The notes under the pieces: generated by a model
Seen by the model: only the letters and a program-made list of their open reading frames with translations
Database searches by the model: none
What the model was told of the DNA's origin: nothing
NCBI GenBank assembly: GCA_003427395.1
Contig: BFEA01000138.1
Span: forward strand, 2,921,900-2,945,786
Direction of reading: 5' to 3'
Source of the DNA: Chara braunii
Taxonomy: Eukaryota > Streptophyta > Charophyceae > Charales > Characeae
Length of the DNA: 23,887 bases
Program-made: the position numbers and the translations under genes
Shown: in pieces, positions 9,215 to 18,649 of the stretch
Numbering within the stretch: the stretch's first letter is position 1
Layout: each line of letters opens with the position of its first letter

Positions 9215-10015
9215 AGAGAGAACTCTCTCTCCCAGTATCTGATCCGTCTAGCTCCGTCTCTCTACTACCGCCATTTTCCAACTCTGGGTAGAGATCCAAC
9301 TTTCCTTTTTCATCATCCCCATCCCATGAGTCGCAGTCCGAAGCGGCACTTCTGTAGAATCTTTCACAATCAGTAACATATGCTCTTGCGTCCAGATCCT
9401 CATCCCCCTCCAGCAGTCCTGTTGTGACAATATGGGCAACGATTGTGGCCAACAACTCTGTTGATACCCCTACGTCTGCTAGAATGCTGTAGGGAACCTC
9501 AACCACCGTTCTCCAAGGTTTCCAGATCATCCCGGATCTGAGTTTTGCAGATTCTGGTATCCTTGCAATTAGAGGTGAGAAGGCCCTCGGGGAGTTCCTA
9601 TTGAACTCGCTCGTGCTCTTCTGGACGCTCTCTGAGTCCTCTTGCATGGAGGTGTCAATCTGCCCCTCCTCCATAGCAACAGTCTCAAATACCCCAGTGG
9701 GGTTTCCGTCGTTATCTGTTCTTTGAGCACTTTGACGACATTCGCTCCTTCCACAAAGTGGGGGATTTTGAAGGATATGTCTGTTGCAATCTGCCATTCC
9801 TTTGCCTTTGCCACATACCTGGCTGCAATGAGTGGCCTGATGTTTCTCAGGGTTCTACGAGCTGCTTTGGCCGACTCAGTCACCATTGGGGCTTTCCCAC
9901 TTGCTATTTGTGTGATAGTGGCGAATTCCGGGGTGTATTCTTTGTTCCATTTTTTCAGTTTCTTCGTTTGAGACAGCACTACTGCCACTTCCTTTTCGAG
10001 GAGATCGCGTTCTGA
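9082..10015 (-). pseudogene. LINE ORF1, C-terminal segment (broken)
   Basis: The frame begins near 10015 within KSERDLLEKEVAVVLSQTKK, runs to about 9715, shifts frame (the second frame continues through VAMEEGQIDTSMQEDSESV), and ends at a TAG two bases before the ORF2 start after another slip in a C run near 9130-9150. The middle has WKPWRTVVEVPYSILADVGV and a strongly acidic tail (SDCDSWDGDDEKG). ORF1 proteins of LINEs bind the element RNA. No known domain is seen in this part, and its role is inferred from its position directly upstream of ORF2. Its N-terminal part may be the ORF at 15667-13738, displaced by later inserts, or may belong to a different copy. Confidence 0.6.
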
Positions 10016-10022
10016 TTTCTCT

Positions 10023-10178
10023 TCATTTTTTTATTATTATTATTTTTTTTAATAATAACCGGGCCCGGTGCCCAAGGCTGATATTACCGATAATAAGATT
10101 GAGGTCGGGGTCCTCACAGTCTGCCCGGAGTGATCGAACCGAAACTACTGAGAACTGGGCTCAGCATCCCTCAAATGG
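10023..10178 (-). repeat. AT-rich tail and 3' end of a retroelement copy
   Basis: On the minus strand a unique segment of about 120 bases ends in an (AAT)n/poly(A) tail (plus-strand ATTATTATT and T8 at 10028-10052). It contains CGGTTCGATCACTCC (minus strand, near 10130-10140), resembling a tRNA-type B box. It abuts the repeat at 10179-10535. Confidence 0.45.
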
Positions 10179-10535
10179 ATATAATGATGACCATGATGAT
10201 AATGATGCTAATGAGAATGATGATTCAAATATATGAAAAAATATCGAAGATTATGCTATATCAGTTATTCTGGCCTCCTAATCCTAGTACAACTCTTAGC
10301 CCTTCCTGTACCAGGACACTGTGCCTCAGAGACAAAACCAACCTAACCAACATCAACCATAGCTGATCTCTTCTCGCCTCCTTGCAGCCCCCCTCGGTTC
10401 ACCACTGGAATGCCTTCCACCCTCAGCAAGCCCCAGATCTCTCTACAAGACCTCACACTCCTGCCATTTATAGGTTACAGGGCGACGCCCCAGCTCCGGC
10501 CAGCGTCGTTCTGGCATCGGTAAACCAAGGGCACA
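10179..10535 (-). repeat. Dispersed retroelement 3' region, copy 1
   Basis: Aligns over about 350 bases with 13000-13367. Shared words include TATGCTATATCAG, ACCAACATCAACCATAGCTGA against ACCAATGTCAACCATAGCTGA, CAGATCTCTCTACAAG and CTCACACTCCTGC. A degenerate (CAT)n run (minus strand) sits at the 3' side. Orientation is taken from the poly(T) next to copy 2. No protein family is recognised. The homology stops at an undetermined base (10536), suggesting an assembly join. Confidence 0.75.
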
Positions 10536-10536
10536 N

Positions 10537-10680
10537 TGGGCAGTCAAATCCGGCACGATTCTCATTTTGGCGCATCTGCATGCTCACACAAGGCCACTTT
10601 GCTGAGTATTTCACAGGATCTGGGCAGTCAAATCCGGCCTCATTTCTCTTTTTCAGCCATCTTGGTTTCTGTGCGTTGGC
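10537..10680. repeat. Short direct repeat, spacing about 83 bp
   Basis: TGGGCAGTCAAATCCGGC occurs at about 10537-10554 and again at 10620-10637, each followed by a related CATTT stretch. It is probably a small tandem duplication. No gene is seen. Confidence 0.65.
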
Positions 10681-11400
10681 GGGGGTGGAAGAAGAAGGGA
10701 AGATGTGGAGGGGAGGAGATGGCGGAGGAAGGAGAGAGGGAGATTATGTGGAGGGAGGAAAGACTGATGGAGGAGCAAGAAGAAGAAGAAGGAGAAGAAG
10801 AGACAAAAACAAGGAAAAGAACTGTTGAGAGTAAGAAGAGGAGGAGGAATAAGATGATGAAGAGGAAGGGACGAAGAAGGAGGGAGGGAGCCTTTGGAGG
10901 GAGGAGGGGGAAGGGAGGCTGATGGAGGAGGAGGGGGGAGGGAGCCTATGGAGGGAGGAGGGCGGCTATGGCGAACAGCGCAGAACCATTGGAAAAAAAA
11001 AAAAGATGCTGATTCATTGATGAAGTTCATGAAGCAAACAGGAAGGAAGAAGAGGGGAAGATACGACAAGAAGAGAATAAGTGAAAGAGGAACCGAAGAG
11101 GATGATGAAGAAGAAGAAGAAGATGATGATGATCAAGAAAAAGAAGAAGCAGAAGAATGAGTGGAAGAGAAAGAAGACACGATGAAGAATACTAATGTGA
11201 AGAAGAAGAAACGACAAAGAAGATAAAGAAGAAGAAGAAGAATGAGAGGAAGAAAAAGAAGAAACGATGAAGAAGAAAAAACGACAAAGAAGAAAAAGAC
11301 GAAGAAAGAAAACAAGGAAATGGAGGAGAGAAGAAGCGGAAGAACAATGAGAAGCGGACGAAGAATAGAAGAAGAAGAAGAAGAAGAAGAAGAAGCTGGA
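10681..11400. repeat. Long purine (GGA/GAA) tract
   Basis: About 700 bases of almost pure purine on the plus strand, first GGA-rich and then GAA-rich, with a short A12 at 10993. All ORFs through it are translated low-complexity sequence. Such tracts can form triplex DNA, and they are also error-prone in assembly. Confidence 0.9.
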
Positions 11401-11432
11401 GAGCGGCAGGGCAACAACGGTAGATGGCACGG

Positions 11433-11532
11433 CTGGAGGGCGAAAACGATGGTGCGACTGGAGGGCGACAATGATGGCGTGGTTGGAGGGCGACGACGGT
11501 GGCGCAGCTGGAGGTCGACGATGATGGCGCAG
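11433..11532. repeat. 25-bp minisatellite, four units
   Basis: Units start at 11433, 11458, 11483 and 11508 with consensus CTGGAGGGCGACNATGATGG followed by CGNNG. A partial fifth unit follows at 11533. It grows out of the GAA tract. Confidence 0.85.
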
Positions 11533-11694
11533 CTGGCGGATAGCAGCTCGACGCCGACGGTGGCTCAGCAGGCCAGACGGCGCCAGGTGGAGGGCACAGG
11601 GACTCTCGAGAAGTCCCGGGATTCAAACTCGAAATCTCGGGACATCGGCGCCATCGATCGACAAAGACCGATGGCCCAGAGGCAAAAAAAAAAA

Positions 11695-11891
11695 GCAATG
11701 AAACGGGGCCTAACGAACCCCAAACAAATTTGTGGCCGCGGCCTTCTTTTTTTCCCCCTTCTGGGCCATAGGCCCGCAGTGCCAAATTTTTTTTTTTGAC
11801 ATTTTTGGGGGGTGGCGCTGAGGGGGCCCGGGTGCCTGACCGGGGGGGTCGCACGGCCGGGCGCCCGGGCTGGAAAGCTAGGCAATGAAAC
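11695..11891. mobile_element. GC-rich insert between 10-bp direct repeats
   Basis: GCAATGAAAC at 11695-11704 recurs at 11882-11891. The 177 bases between are very GC-rich (GGGCCATAGGCCC, GGGGGCCCGGG, CCGGGCGCCCGGG) with two T runs, unlike the flanks. No inverted ends are clear. Preceding bases (11533-11694) hold GC-rich DNA and an A11 run but no gene. Confidence 0.4.
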
Positions 11892-12394
11892 AGTTTAGCT
11901 CTATAGCAAGCGTTAAAACTTGAAATCCCTTTCTTAACTGAATTCGCTTTGGCTTTCTTTGGGGTACCCCTGTCTTGCAGCTCTCCTTTCACTGTGCCTC
12001 TCATGCACAAGGCTCGCCACGTTGATTGTGGTTGAGCGCAAACTGCCCATATCCCTGTGTGCCATAACGGCCCACTTGCACAATATGAAAGGAAGCAAAG
12101 TAAATGTGGAGGTATATTCCTGTTCATTTTTCCTCAGATGTTTACCTTATAGTTTCTCTTCTCTTAATGATGCTCTTTTCTTTTTTTTTTTTTCCTTTTT
12201 TTTTTTCCTTTTTTTTATTATTGGATGCATGTGTCATGTGCCTGATTGAAACGAGATCCAATATGGCATCCACTTCCACACGTTCCCATACACATGTGGT
12301 GCAATGACAAGTGAAGTGACCTTTGGAGGGAGCAATCCACCCCACACTGGATGATTAGAATACACACACAGAATGAAATGAAAATCAATTCTAA
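11892..12394. other. Spacer within the nested block
   Basis: No gene is seen. Two T-rich runs with C interruptions lie at 12177-12217. Confidence 0.5.
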
Positions 12395-12469
12395 TTACCA
12401 TCTCTCTTCTTTTTTTTTTTTTCTTTTTTTTTTCTCTTTTTTTTTTCTCTTTTTTTTTTACCATCTCTC
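12395..12469 (-). mobile_element. Poly(A)-only retroinsertion with 12-bp direct repeat
   Basis: TTACCATCTCTC at 12395-12406 is repeated at 12458-12469. The 51 bases between are only T with scattered C. As with the insert at 2560-2613, this fits a retroposition that copied nothing but the poly(A) tail. Confidence 0.6.
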
Positions 12470-12604
12470 CCCAAGTAAATCAACAGCACAAATTTCCAAG
12501 GATCCCAACAACAGTCATGTGGAAGCTTTCATGCAGAACTGCGAAATAACAGCAGTGCGATCTTCAACTTCGTTTCCCAACCCTCAGCTATGGCCGGGCT
12601 TCGA

Positions 12605-12698
12605 GGAAGAAGATGACCTCCGACAGACAAGCCCTCAATTTTGGCGGTTCTCGTACCACCGCTGAGATAGAGGGATGTCACAAGGGCTTTAAAAATAA

Positions 12699-12737
<39 letters not shown>

Positions 12738-12763
12738 AAATAAAAAAGGAAGAAGATGACCTC
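12605..12763 (+). mobile_element. Short A-tailed retroinsertion with 16-bp target duplication
   Basis: GGAAGAAGATGACCTC at 12605-12620 is repeated exactly at 12748-12763. The insert (12621-12747) has a unique body of about 70 bases, including a GCGGT...ACCGC stem, followed by an A-rich (TAAA)n tail (about 12690-12747). Perfect target duplication plus A-rich tail marks a target-primed insertion: a SINE or a 5'-truncated LINE 3' end. No clear tRNA A and B boxes are present. Confidence 0.8.
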
Positions 12764-12960
12764 ACCCAAAATAGAGCAGCAGTGCTCCAACAACGGACGG
12801 GCAGAGTTTCCCCAGCCAACGAAAAAACGTGAAAAGACCCCCAACCAAATTTCCTGCCCGGTACTTCTACCCTCTGCCTAGACCTAGGATGGACTCCAAA
12901 GGCAACAACCCAAGACTCATCTGTATCTAGATGGAAACAGGGGGGAAAAGGGGACCTAGA

Positions 12961-12962
<2 letters not shown>
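12764..12962. other. Spacer within the nested block
   Basis: Nothing recognised apart from CCTAGACC words at about 12877 and 12953, just before the poly(T). Confidence 0.5.
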
Positions 12963-13000
<38 letters not shown>

Positions 13001-13440
13001 AATGATGAAAATAATGATGATGATGATGATTAGTATGTAAAATTATAGAAGACTATGCTATATCAGCAATTCTAGCCTCTTAATCCTATAACAACTCCTA
13101 ACCCTCCCTATACCAGGACATTACATCTCAAAGACAATGCCATCCTAACCAATGTCAACCATAGCTGACCTGTTCTCGCCACCTAGACTATCCCTGGACC
13201 CATAGGTTGTCAAGGCAGCCCCCCCCAGTTCGCCACTGAATTGCTTTCCTCCCTCAGCAAAACCCAGATCTCTCTACAAGGCCTCACACTCCTGCAATTT
13301 GCAGATTACAGGGCAACACCCCAACTCCGGTCAACGTCGTTCTCGCATCGGCAAACCAGAGGCATAGAACAGAGCAACTTTGCGGAAATCAATCCATATT
13401 CGACCATCTCTGAAATACTATATCCCGAATGATGAAGAAG
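12963..13440 (-). repeat. Dispersed retroelement 3' region, copy 2, with poly(A)
   Basis: T37 at 12963-12999 (a poly(A) tail on the minus strand) is followed by a (TGATGA)n run and then the same 350-base repeat as 10179-10535. The repeat plus tail defines a minus-strand retroelement 3' end. It contains about 40 bases (near 13180-13220) that copy 1 lacks. Its 5' limit is not visible. Confidence 0.75.
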
Positions 13441-13737
13441 GCCAGATGCCGCCAAGAATTACCGAACACCAAAAAGCTTGATACAACATCAATGAAGACT
13501 GTGGATTTTTTTTATTTTTTTTTTGTGAATAAAGATACGTTAAGTTAAACTTTGAAAGTCTCCTCCCCTCCCTCCTCTACTCATTATCCCTCTGTCCCTT
13601 TGTTGCCTCCGCCGAAAACAGTCCTCCAATGTAGGACCTCCTTTTCAGCCCCAACTTGGAACAGCCCCTCTCTTCCTCGCTATAATCCAAGAGACATTCA
13701 ACTCCCACCAGAAGAATGCCCCTGCAAACCCCTTACC
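13441..13737 (-). other. Possible 3' UTR and poly(A) of the ORF1 unit
   Basis: Downstream of the ORF1 stop (minus strand), about 215 bases lead to ATCTTTATTCAC and an A-rich run (plus-strand T runs at 13506-13523). If this is a genuine tail, the ORF1 at 15667-13738 belongs to an element that ends without an ORF2. Otherwise it is a nested insertion point. Confidence 0.4.
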
Positions 13738-15667
13738 CTATTCTGCCCCCGCTGAGGCTATCCACCCCAACCCCAGAATAGAGCAACCCTCAACTTCTTG
13801 TTCGTCATTGGAGTCCTTTCGTTTCTGGTTCTTGCCTACTTTCCTCGCCTTGGGTCGTAGATCTTGGAAGTTGTCTTTAGTTGTGGGGATGGTTTTGTCC
13901 TTGTCCTCTGTTCCCTGGTCTCTTGCTCGTTTCTTTTCCGCATATCTGAAAGTCGCGTACTCAGAAAATTCTTCTGCCTTTTCCTTTTTGAGCATTTCAT
14001 ACTGATTAAAGGAATTGCTGATCCCCGCAATGGCCTCCTTCTTACCATTCACCTGAGGCCTCTCTTCGTGTTTCAGGCAGGCTACCCTGACATCAAATGC
14101 GTGTTCCCGTTCCCTTTTTGCCTTTTCCACATATTCCCTGAGCCAGGCCAATGATTGCCTAGATCGATCATCCTCGTCTGTGGAACCAGCGTCTGGTGCG
14201 TTGCTCCTCCCTTCTGGTTCCCCAATGCCCCCCATCAGATCCGAATCCATCGTTTCCTCTTCTTTTGTTGCTTCTGTCATTTTCACTCTTCCCTTCTTTA
14301 GACTCCCCTGCTTTCCTTCTCTTTGGGCCCATCTCCTTCTCCAACTGTCTGCAATCCCCGTGTAACGATCGCTTGTTGTCAATCTGCGTTTTATCCCTCC
14401 TTTTGTATGTATGTAGTTCCACTTGTTTAAGTGCCTCCCTGAATGTCGATGGTTCCTTGTTATATTCTTGCTCAATCTGTTCCCTTATGGTGTCCAGATC
14501 ACACAACAGATCTTCCCTTGTCTTCTCTTCCCTGATTACCCGCGAGTCCGTGATGGAATTGGTGTTGATTTTCGTCGGGTTTCCTTTTACTTTCCTAGTT
14601 GCTTTCTTTTGCCACCTGCTGTCTGCTGGGGGGAAAATGTCCGTTTTTTTGACAGACGGTGTCTGATCTGCGAAATGCCACACCCAATCGGGTTCATCCA
14701 GATTATCATCAAAGACCCATCTGTCATAGCATGAGTCCGCCACGAACCATATTCCAGGCGCATCTTCCACTTCCACCAGCATGTTTGGTGGAAGCTTTCG
14801 TTCTTTCGATTGTTTTGGGAACTTTGGGCAGGTAGGATCAGTTCTCAGGTGACCCCGCTCTCTGCAGCGGAAACAGATGGGTGAGGTTCTGGTTGATATC
14901 CTTACCTCCACCAGCCTGTTTTCTATCTGGAATTTCCAGTCCGGTGGGAAAACTGGAGGGTCATCTGTTTGCACATCAAGGATCGTTGTCCTGGTTCCGC
15001 AGTGCGGAGCCAGAAATTCTGGCGTCGGTAGAATCCATTTCAAGATCTTGTTCGTTGTATACTGTCTCTCAAGTCTGTCGACCAACATACCGTGAAAACC
15101 AGGCTGAATGTTATCAAACTGGACCCAAAAGTTTTCCTTCAGCGAGTTTGTATGTAGGAGACTGCGAATACAGTGGGTTTTGTCTTTGGACTGACAATTT
15201 TTTCCATCTAGTGATGGTGCAAACTGATCCGTGACAGTTTCTGGATTGCATTTCGGCTGCGATCCGTGCATGGTCCTCATGGATAAAGATTACCATGATG
15301 TTGTTCCGTCCCAAGCTCTGCAATGAGTAGATGTCCCCAATCTCTTTGAGTTTCGGTTCCTTCTGATTGTGCCAATTATCCATTTCCTCTTCTCCGTTGG
15401 CTGGAGATCTGCGCCGTGGCGTGCAAAGTTGAAAACTACTCCATGTTTTTCGTGTAGATCGTCCAATTCGGCGATCTTTTCTTCTGGGTATTTCCCGATA
15501 ATCACCTCCTCTTCCTTGCATCCTATCATCTGTTTTTCGGTTGACTCGATTCCTTGAACCTTCATCCTCTCTATCAAGCATTTGAGAGCTTCGTTATCGA
15601 TGATATTGACTGTCTTTTCCAGTGCCGTCTGATCAGTCGGGCCCGTGCCTTGAGTTAGATTAGCCAT
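13738..15667 (-). pseudogene. LINE ORF1, zinc-knuckle protein (broken)
   Basis: ORF1 proteins coat LINE RNA and act as nucleic-acid chaperones in the retroposition particle. The likely start is the ATG at 15667 (MANLTQGTGPT). An earlier in-frame GTG at 15700 is less likely. Pieces in order: 15667 to about 15370, a frameshift, 15370-15240 (RNNIMVIFIHEDHARIAAEM), a frameshift, 15280-14330 containing IENRLVEVRI just before a CCHC knuckle CFRCRERGHLRTDPTC (about 14880-14830), then a Lys/Arg/Glu-rich region. A last frameshift near 14330 leads to a charged, coiled-coil-like tail (WLREYVEKAKREREHAFD) ending at 13738. The knuckle spacing is C-X2-C-X4-H-X6-C rather than the usual X4 before the last C. 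At least three frameshifts make it nonfunctional as assembled. It lies downstream of the G-rich 5' UTR of the same strand. Confidence 0.8.
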
Positions 15668-15859
15668 CTTCCAATTAGCCCAACCCTCTCTCGCTATCAC
15701 TATCTTGTCGGGGGGGTCAGAAGAGAGGGTAGTAAGTATCGTAAAATGATCTTACTAAGGCCGTCGTTAAAGGGGTGGGTCTGCCTGGAAGGGGTAGAAA
15801 TGGACTTGTTATGAGATGGGGGGGTGGGGGCAGGATTATGTATTAAACTGGGGTGAGTA

Positions 15860-17075
15860 TCTAAGACGGGGTCGCGCTGGGACCGGTTGGGGTCAAGGAC
15901 GTGGTTGGACCAGGTGAAAGCATCCTGGGGGCGTGGCGTAGGATCAGGATCGGGGTGGGTGGGTGTTGGGGTGGGATGGGATTGGAGTCAGGCGAGAGTC
16001 GAGGTGGGTCGGCATCAGGGGTGAAGTGGGAGCAGGTGGAAGTCAAGGTGAGTTGGGATCGAAGTGGGTCGGGATCGGGTGGGAGTCGAAGTAGGTTGGG
16101 ATTGGGATCGGGAGGGAGTTGAAGTGAGTTGGGATGGGGATCGGGTGGGAGTCGGCGTGGGATCGGGTAAGAGTCGAAATGGGCCGGGATCGGGATCGGG
16201 AGGGAATCAAAGTGGGTCGGGATCGGGGGCGAAGTGGGGGCGGGTGGGAGTCGAGGTGAGTTGGGATCGAAGTGGGTCGGGATCGGGGGCGAAGTGGGGG
16301 CGGGTGGGAGTCGAGGTGAGTTGGGACCGAAGCGGGTCGGGGTCGGTAGGGAGTCGAAAGGGGTTGGGATTGGGATCGGGTGGGCGTCGAAGTGGTTTGG
16401 GATCGGGATCGGATGGGAGTCAAAGTGGGATCGGGTAAGAGTCGAAATGAGCTGGGATCGAGACCGGGAGGGAATCAAAGTGGGTCGGGATCGGGGGCGA
16501 AGTGAGGGCGGGTGGGACTCGAGGTGAGTTGGGGTCGAAGCGGGTCGGGATATGGGGCGAGGTGGGAGCGGGTGGGAGTCGAGGTGAGTTGGGATCGAAG
16601 TGGGTCGGGATGGGGGGCAAAGTGGGAGCGGGCGTGAGTCAAGGTGAGTTAGGATCGAAGTGGGTCGGGATCGGGTGGGAGTCGAAGTGGGATGGGATTG
16701 GGATCGGATAGGAGTCAATGTGGGCTGGGGTCGAAATCGAAGTCGAAGTGGGACGGGATCGGGGTAGAGATGGGATCGGGTGGAAGTTGAAGTGAGTCAG
16801 GATCGGGAGTCGAAGAGTGGGAGGGGAATGGGTGGGAATCAAAGTGGGTGGGGATCGGGATCGGGTGGGAGTCGAAGTGGGTTGGGATTGGGGTCGGGTT
16901 GAAGTGGGTTGGGGTCGGGATCGAAGACGAAGTGGGTTGGAGTCGGGATCGGGTAGGAGTCGAAATGGGATCGAGTGGGAGTCGAGGTGGGTTGGGATTG
17001 GGATTGGGAGGGAGTCGAAGTGAGTTGGGGGGTGGGGTTGAGATGGGGATGGGTGGGTCGGATGGGATCTGGTGA
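15860..17075 (-). repeat. G-rich tandem array in LINE 5' UTR
   Basis: About 1.2 kb built from variants of GGGATCGGGTGGGAGTCGAA and GTGGGTTGGGATCG. Lines at 16201-16260 and 16261-16320 show an exact 60-base period. Elsewhere the unit lengths vary in steps of about six. On the minus (LINE sense) strand it is C-rich and open in several frames (PTHFDSHPIPIPTHFDS-type peptides), which is a by-product of the repeat. The frequent GGG runs could form G-quadruplexes on the plus strand. Tandem 5' UTR monomers act as promoters in some L1 families, and a promoter role here is inference. Confidence 0.85.
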
Positions 17076-17952
17076 GAGTTGAAGTGGGTTGGGATCGAAG
17101 GATAGGGGTCGAAGTGATTCGGGTTGTGGCGAGATGGGATCGTGTTGCGGTTGCGAGATAAAATGGGAGGAAACGGGCTGGAATGGGACCGGGACGGGAA
17201 AGGGAATGGGGTCGGTGCGGGAGAGGGCGCGTGGTAGAATGAAGAAGGGATCGGGACAGGGATCGAAGAGGGAGCTATATGGAGGCCGGGGTCGGGGTAG
17301 GATAAGGACTTCGGAAGTGGTGTAGCGCGATCGGCTCAGAGTGGGAAACCGGACTTGGGACGGGAATGGGGCAGAGTGGGAGCTGGATAGGGACGAGATA
17401 TGGATGAGGGGAACAAGAAGGGACCGGGGTGGGTTAGTGGGGCGTTGGGAATGAGGAAGGGACGCGTTTAGCTCTCACTCGAGTGAGACCCTGATTCTCG
17501 GCCGGTCCTTCTTTGACGGTCGGATAGCTACGATGGCGAAGTGTGGAGGAAGATACTTCAAGAACTCGGCGATGGTTCCTCGTCGACGGCCGATGGTCTC
17601 CTTCTTGCCTTATGGAACTGCACCTCCTGCACTTGGGGCTTAGCTGGCTGATGATGTGGGCGTCCTCTGAAGACGTTAGCAGGACTTCGAGCCACTGTAC
17701 TCTTCGAGGGATCTCGGGTGAAATCACGGCTACCCTCGGCTCGCGCGCACGGGCGTGGCACTGTCCTGGACGAGGCGCGCGCACGTGCAAGCACACGTAG
17801 CCGTAAGCTATGGCTGGACGGGTCGCGTGACGGTTGCCCCTGCGGGCGACGAGCGTCGAGTGGGGGTACGGGCCTAGCGCAGTGTTGCGCTAACCGAGCG
17901 GCGCGGTCGCGAAAGTCTTGGAGCAGAGTCAGTCAAGTAAAATCCTGGTATT
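17076..17952 (-). other. CpG-rich 5' end of the LINE
   Basis: Continues upstream of the G-rich array to the target duplication at 17953. 17740-17920 is strikingly CpG-rich (GGCGCGCGCACGTGC, CGAGCGGCGCGGTCGCG). No ORF is credible. A position at the very 5' end of the element suggests a promoter region, inferred only from location and composition. Confidence 0.45.
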
Positions 17953-17969
17953 CCGGTATTCCCATCTTT
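17953..17969. repeat. Target-site duplication of the LINE, right copy
   Basis: CCGGTATTCCCATCTTT, identical to 3820-3836. It is followed by AAGTGGGGTACAGATGCAG, which continues the right arm of the inverted-repeat element interrupted at 3834. Confidence 0.75.
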
Positions 17970-17995
17970 AAGTGGGGTACAGATGCAGTTTTCCC

Positions 17996-18647
17996 TGAAA
18001 TAAATGATCGATACGGGATCGTGGATCGCATATATGCGGTGATGAAACTTGAAACAAATGATAGCTATGCATCAAATATGCGAATGTCCTGCATCTGGCA
18101 GTCAACATTTTCAGATTTCCAGAACTCATGTGTCCTTTTTTATGAATCTGGTACGTGTACTACGTGATCATTTGCCAGTTTTTGATTCTGCAGCAGCAAA
18201 TTCAACTCCCCTCCACTGTGGCCAAAAAAAAATTCTCAAATCTCAAATCGCGATGTGTGTCAAATTCTCTCAATGTGTGCGTGGTCACGTCTGCAGTTCT
18301 CGTCGTCCCAAGCAGTTGCAGCGAGCGAATGGAGCTTTCTTGGAGGGAGTAAGAGGGTCTGTCTGTGCATGCCCCCTACTGGCTTGAGCTTTGGGAGGGG
18401 TGTGACCGCAACAAGGCAAAGACTCCTCGTTTTTGTTGCCAATGCATCGCAACCCGAGAAACCTGAGGGAGAGGGAGATGACGACGAAGCAGGTGACAAT
18501 GCAAAAGTCAAACTCTTTACCTTTTCCAAAGCAAGAAGATGGTTACCAACTGGCCCGTCGTCCCCCAAACATAACGCACGCTCATTTTGACTGTATCAGG
18601 CCGGAAGCATACCTTGTATACGTTCATTTTCAGGGTGCGTTGTGTTC
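17996..18647. other. Flanking DNA right of the nested insertion
   Basis: Resumes the flank of 3162 after the nest. No gene, RNA or repeat is recognised. Confidence 0.45.
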
Positions 18648-18649
18648 GG

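Larger units (their letters stand above)
3834..17952 (-). mobile_element. LINE (APE-type non-LTR retrotransposon) with nested inserts, about 14.1 kb
   Basis: The block lies between two copies of a 17-bp target duplication and reads on the minus strand as 5' UTR, ORF1, ORF2, 3' UTR and poly(A) (T29 at 3834-3862). The order of parts and the duplication fit a single target-primed insertion into the right arm of the inverted-repeat element. It was later expanded by other inserts (about 10028-13523) and decayed by stops and frameshifts. The presence of endonuclease, RT and a C-terminal zinc-binding region without RNase H fits an L1-like plant family. A sequencing adapter at 9030-9067 means the internal contiguity is not guaranteed. 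Two related copies may have been merged. Confidence 0.75.
3163..17995. mobile_element. Mutator-like inverted-repeat element, split by nested insertions
   Basis: The left end GGGAAAAATGCAT (3163) and right end ATGCAGTTTTCCC (ending 17995) are inverted. The left arm, once a U6 insert is removed, reads CCCACTTAAAGATGGGAA...GCTATACC...AACTTGCATCTATACCC. It matches the reverse complement of the right arm (3783-3836 continued at 17970-17995) over about 80 bases with few differences. The ends and a near-matching 7 to 9-bp flank (AAATAAA) fit Mutator-like elements. Net of insertions the element is only about 0.55 kb and encodes nothing, so it is a MITE or foldback-type derivative. The span given includes the insertions. 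Confidence 0.65.

Noticed and set aside
9051-9242. 63-codon ORF beginning MCIRDRH
   Set aside because: Its start lies in the Nextera adapter. The peptide is a known contamination signature.
10653-12127. Long Ser/Phe-rich and Glu/Lys-rich ORFs on both strands
   Set aside because: They read through the GAA/GGA purine tract and have only low-complexity composition.
15861-16718. 285-codon proline-rich ORF on the minus strand
   Set aside because: It is the translation of the G-rich tandem array. Several other frames are also open because the units change in steps near six bases.
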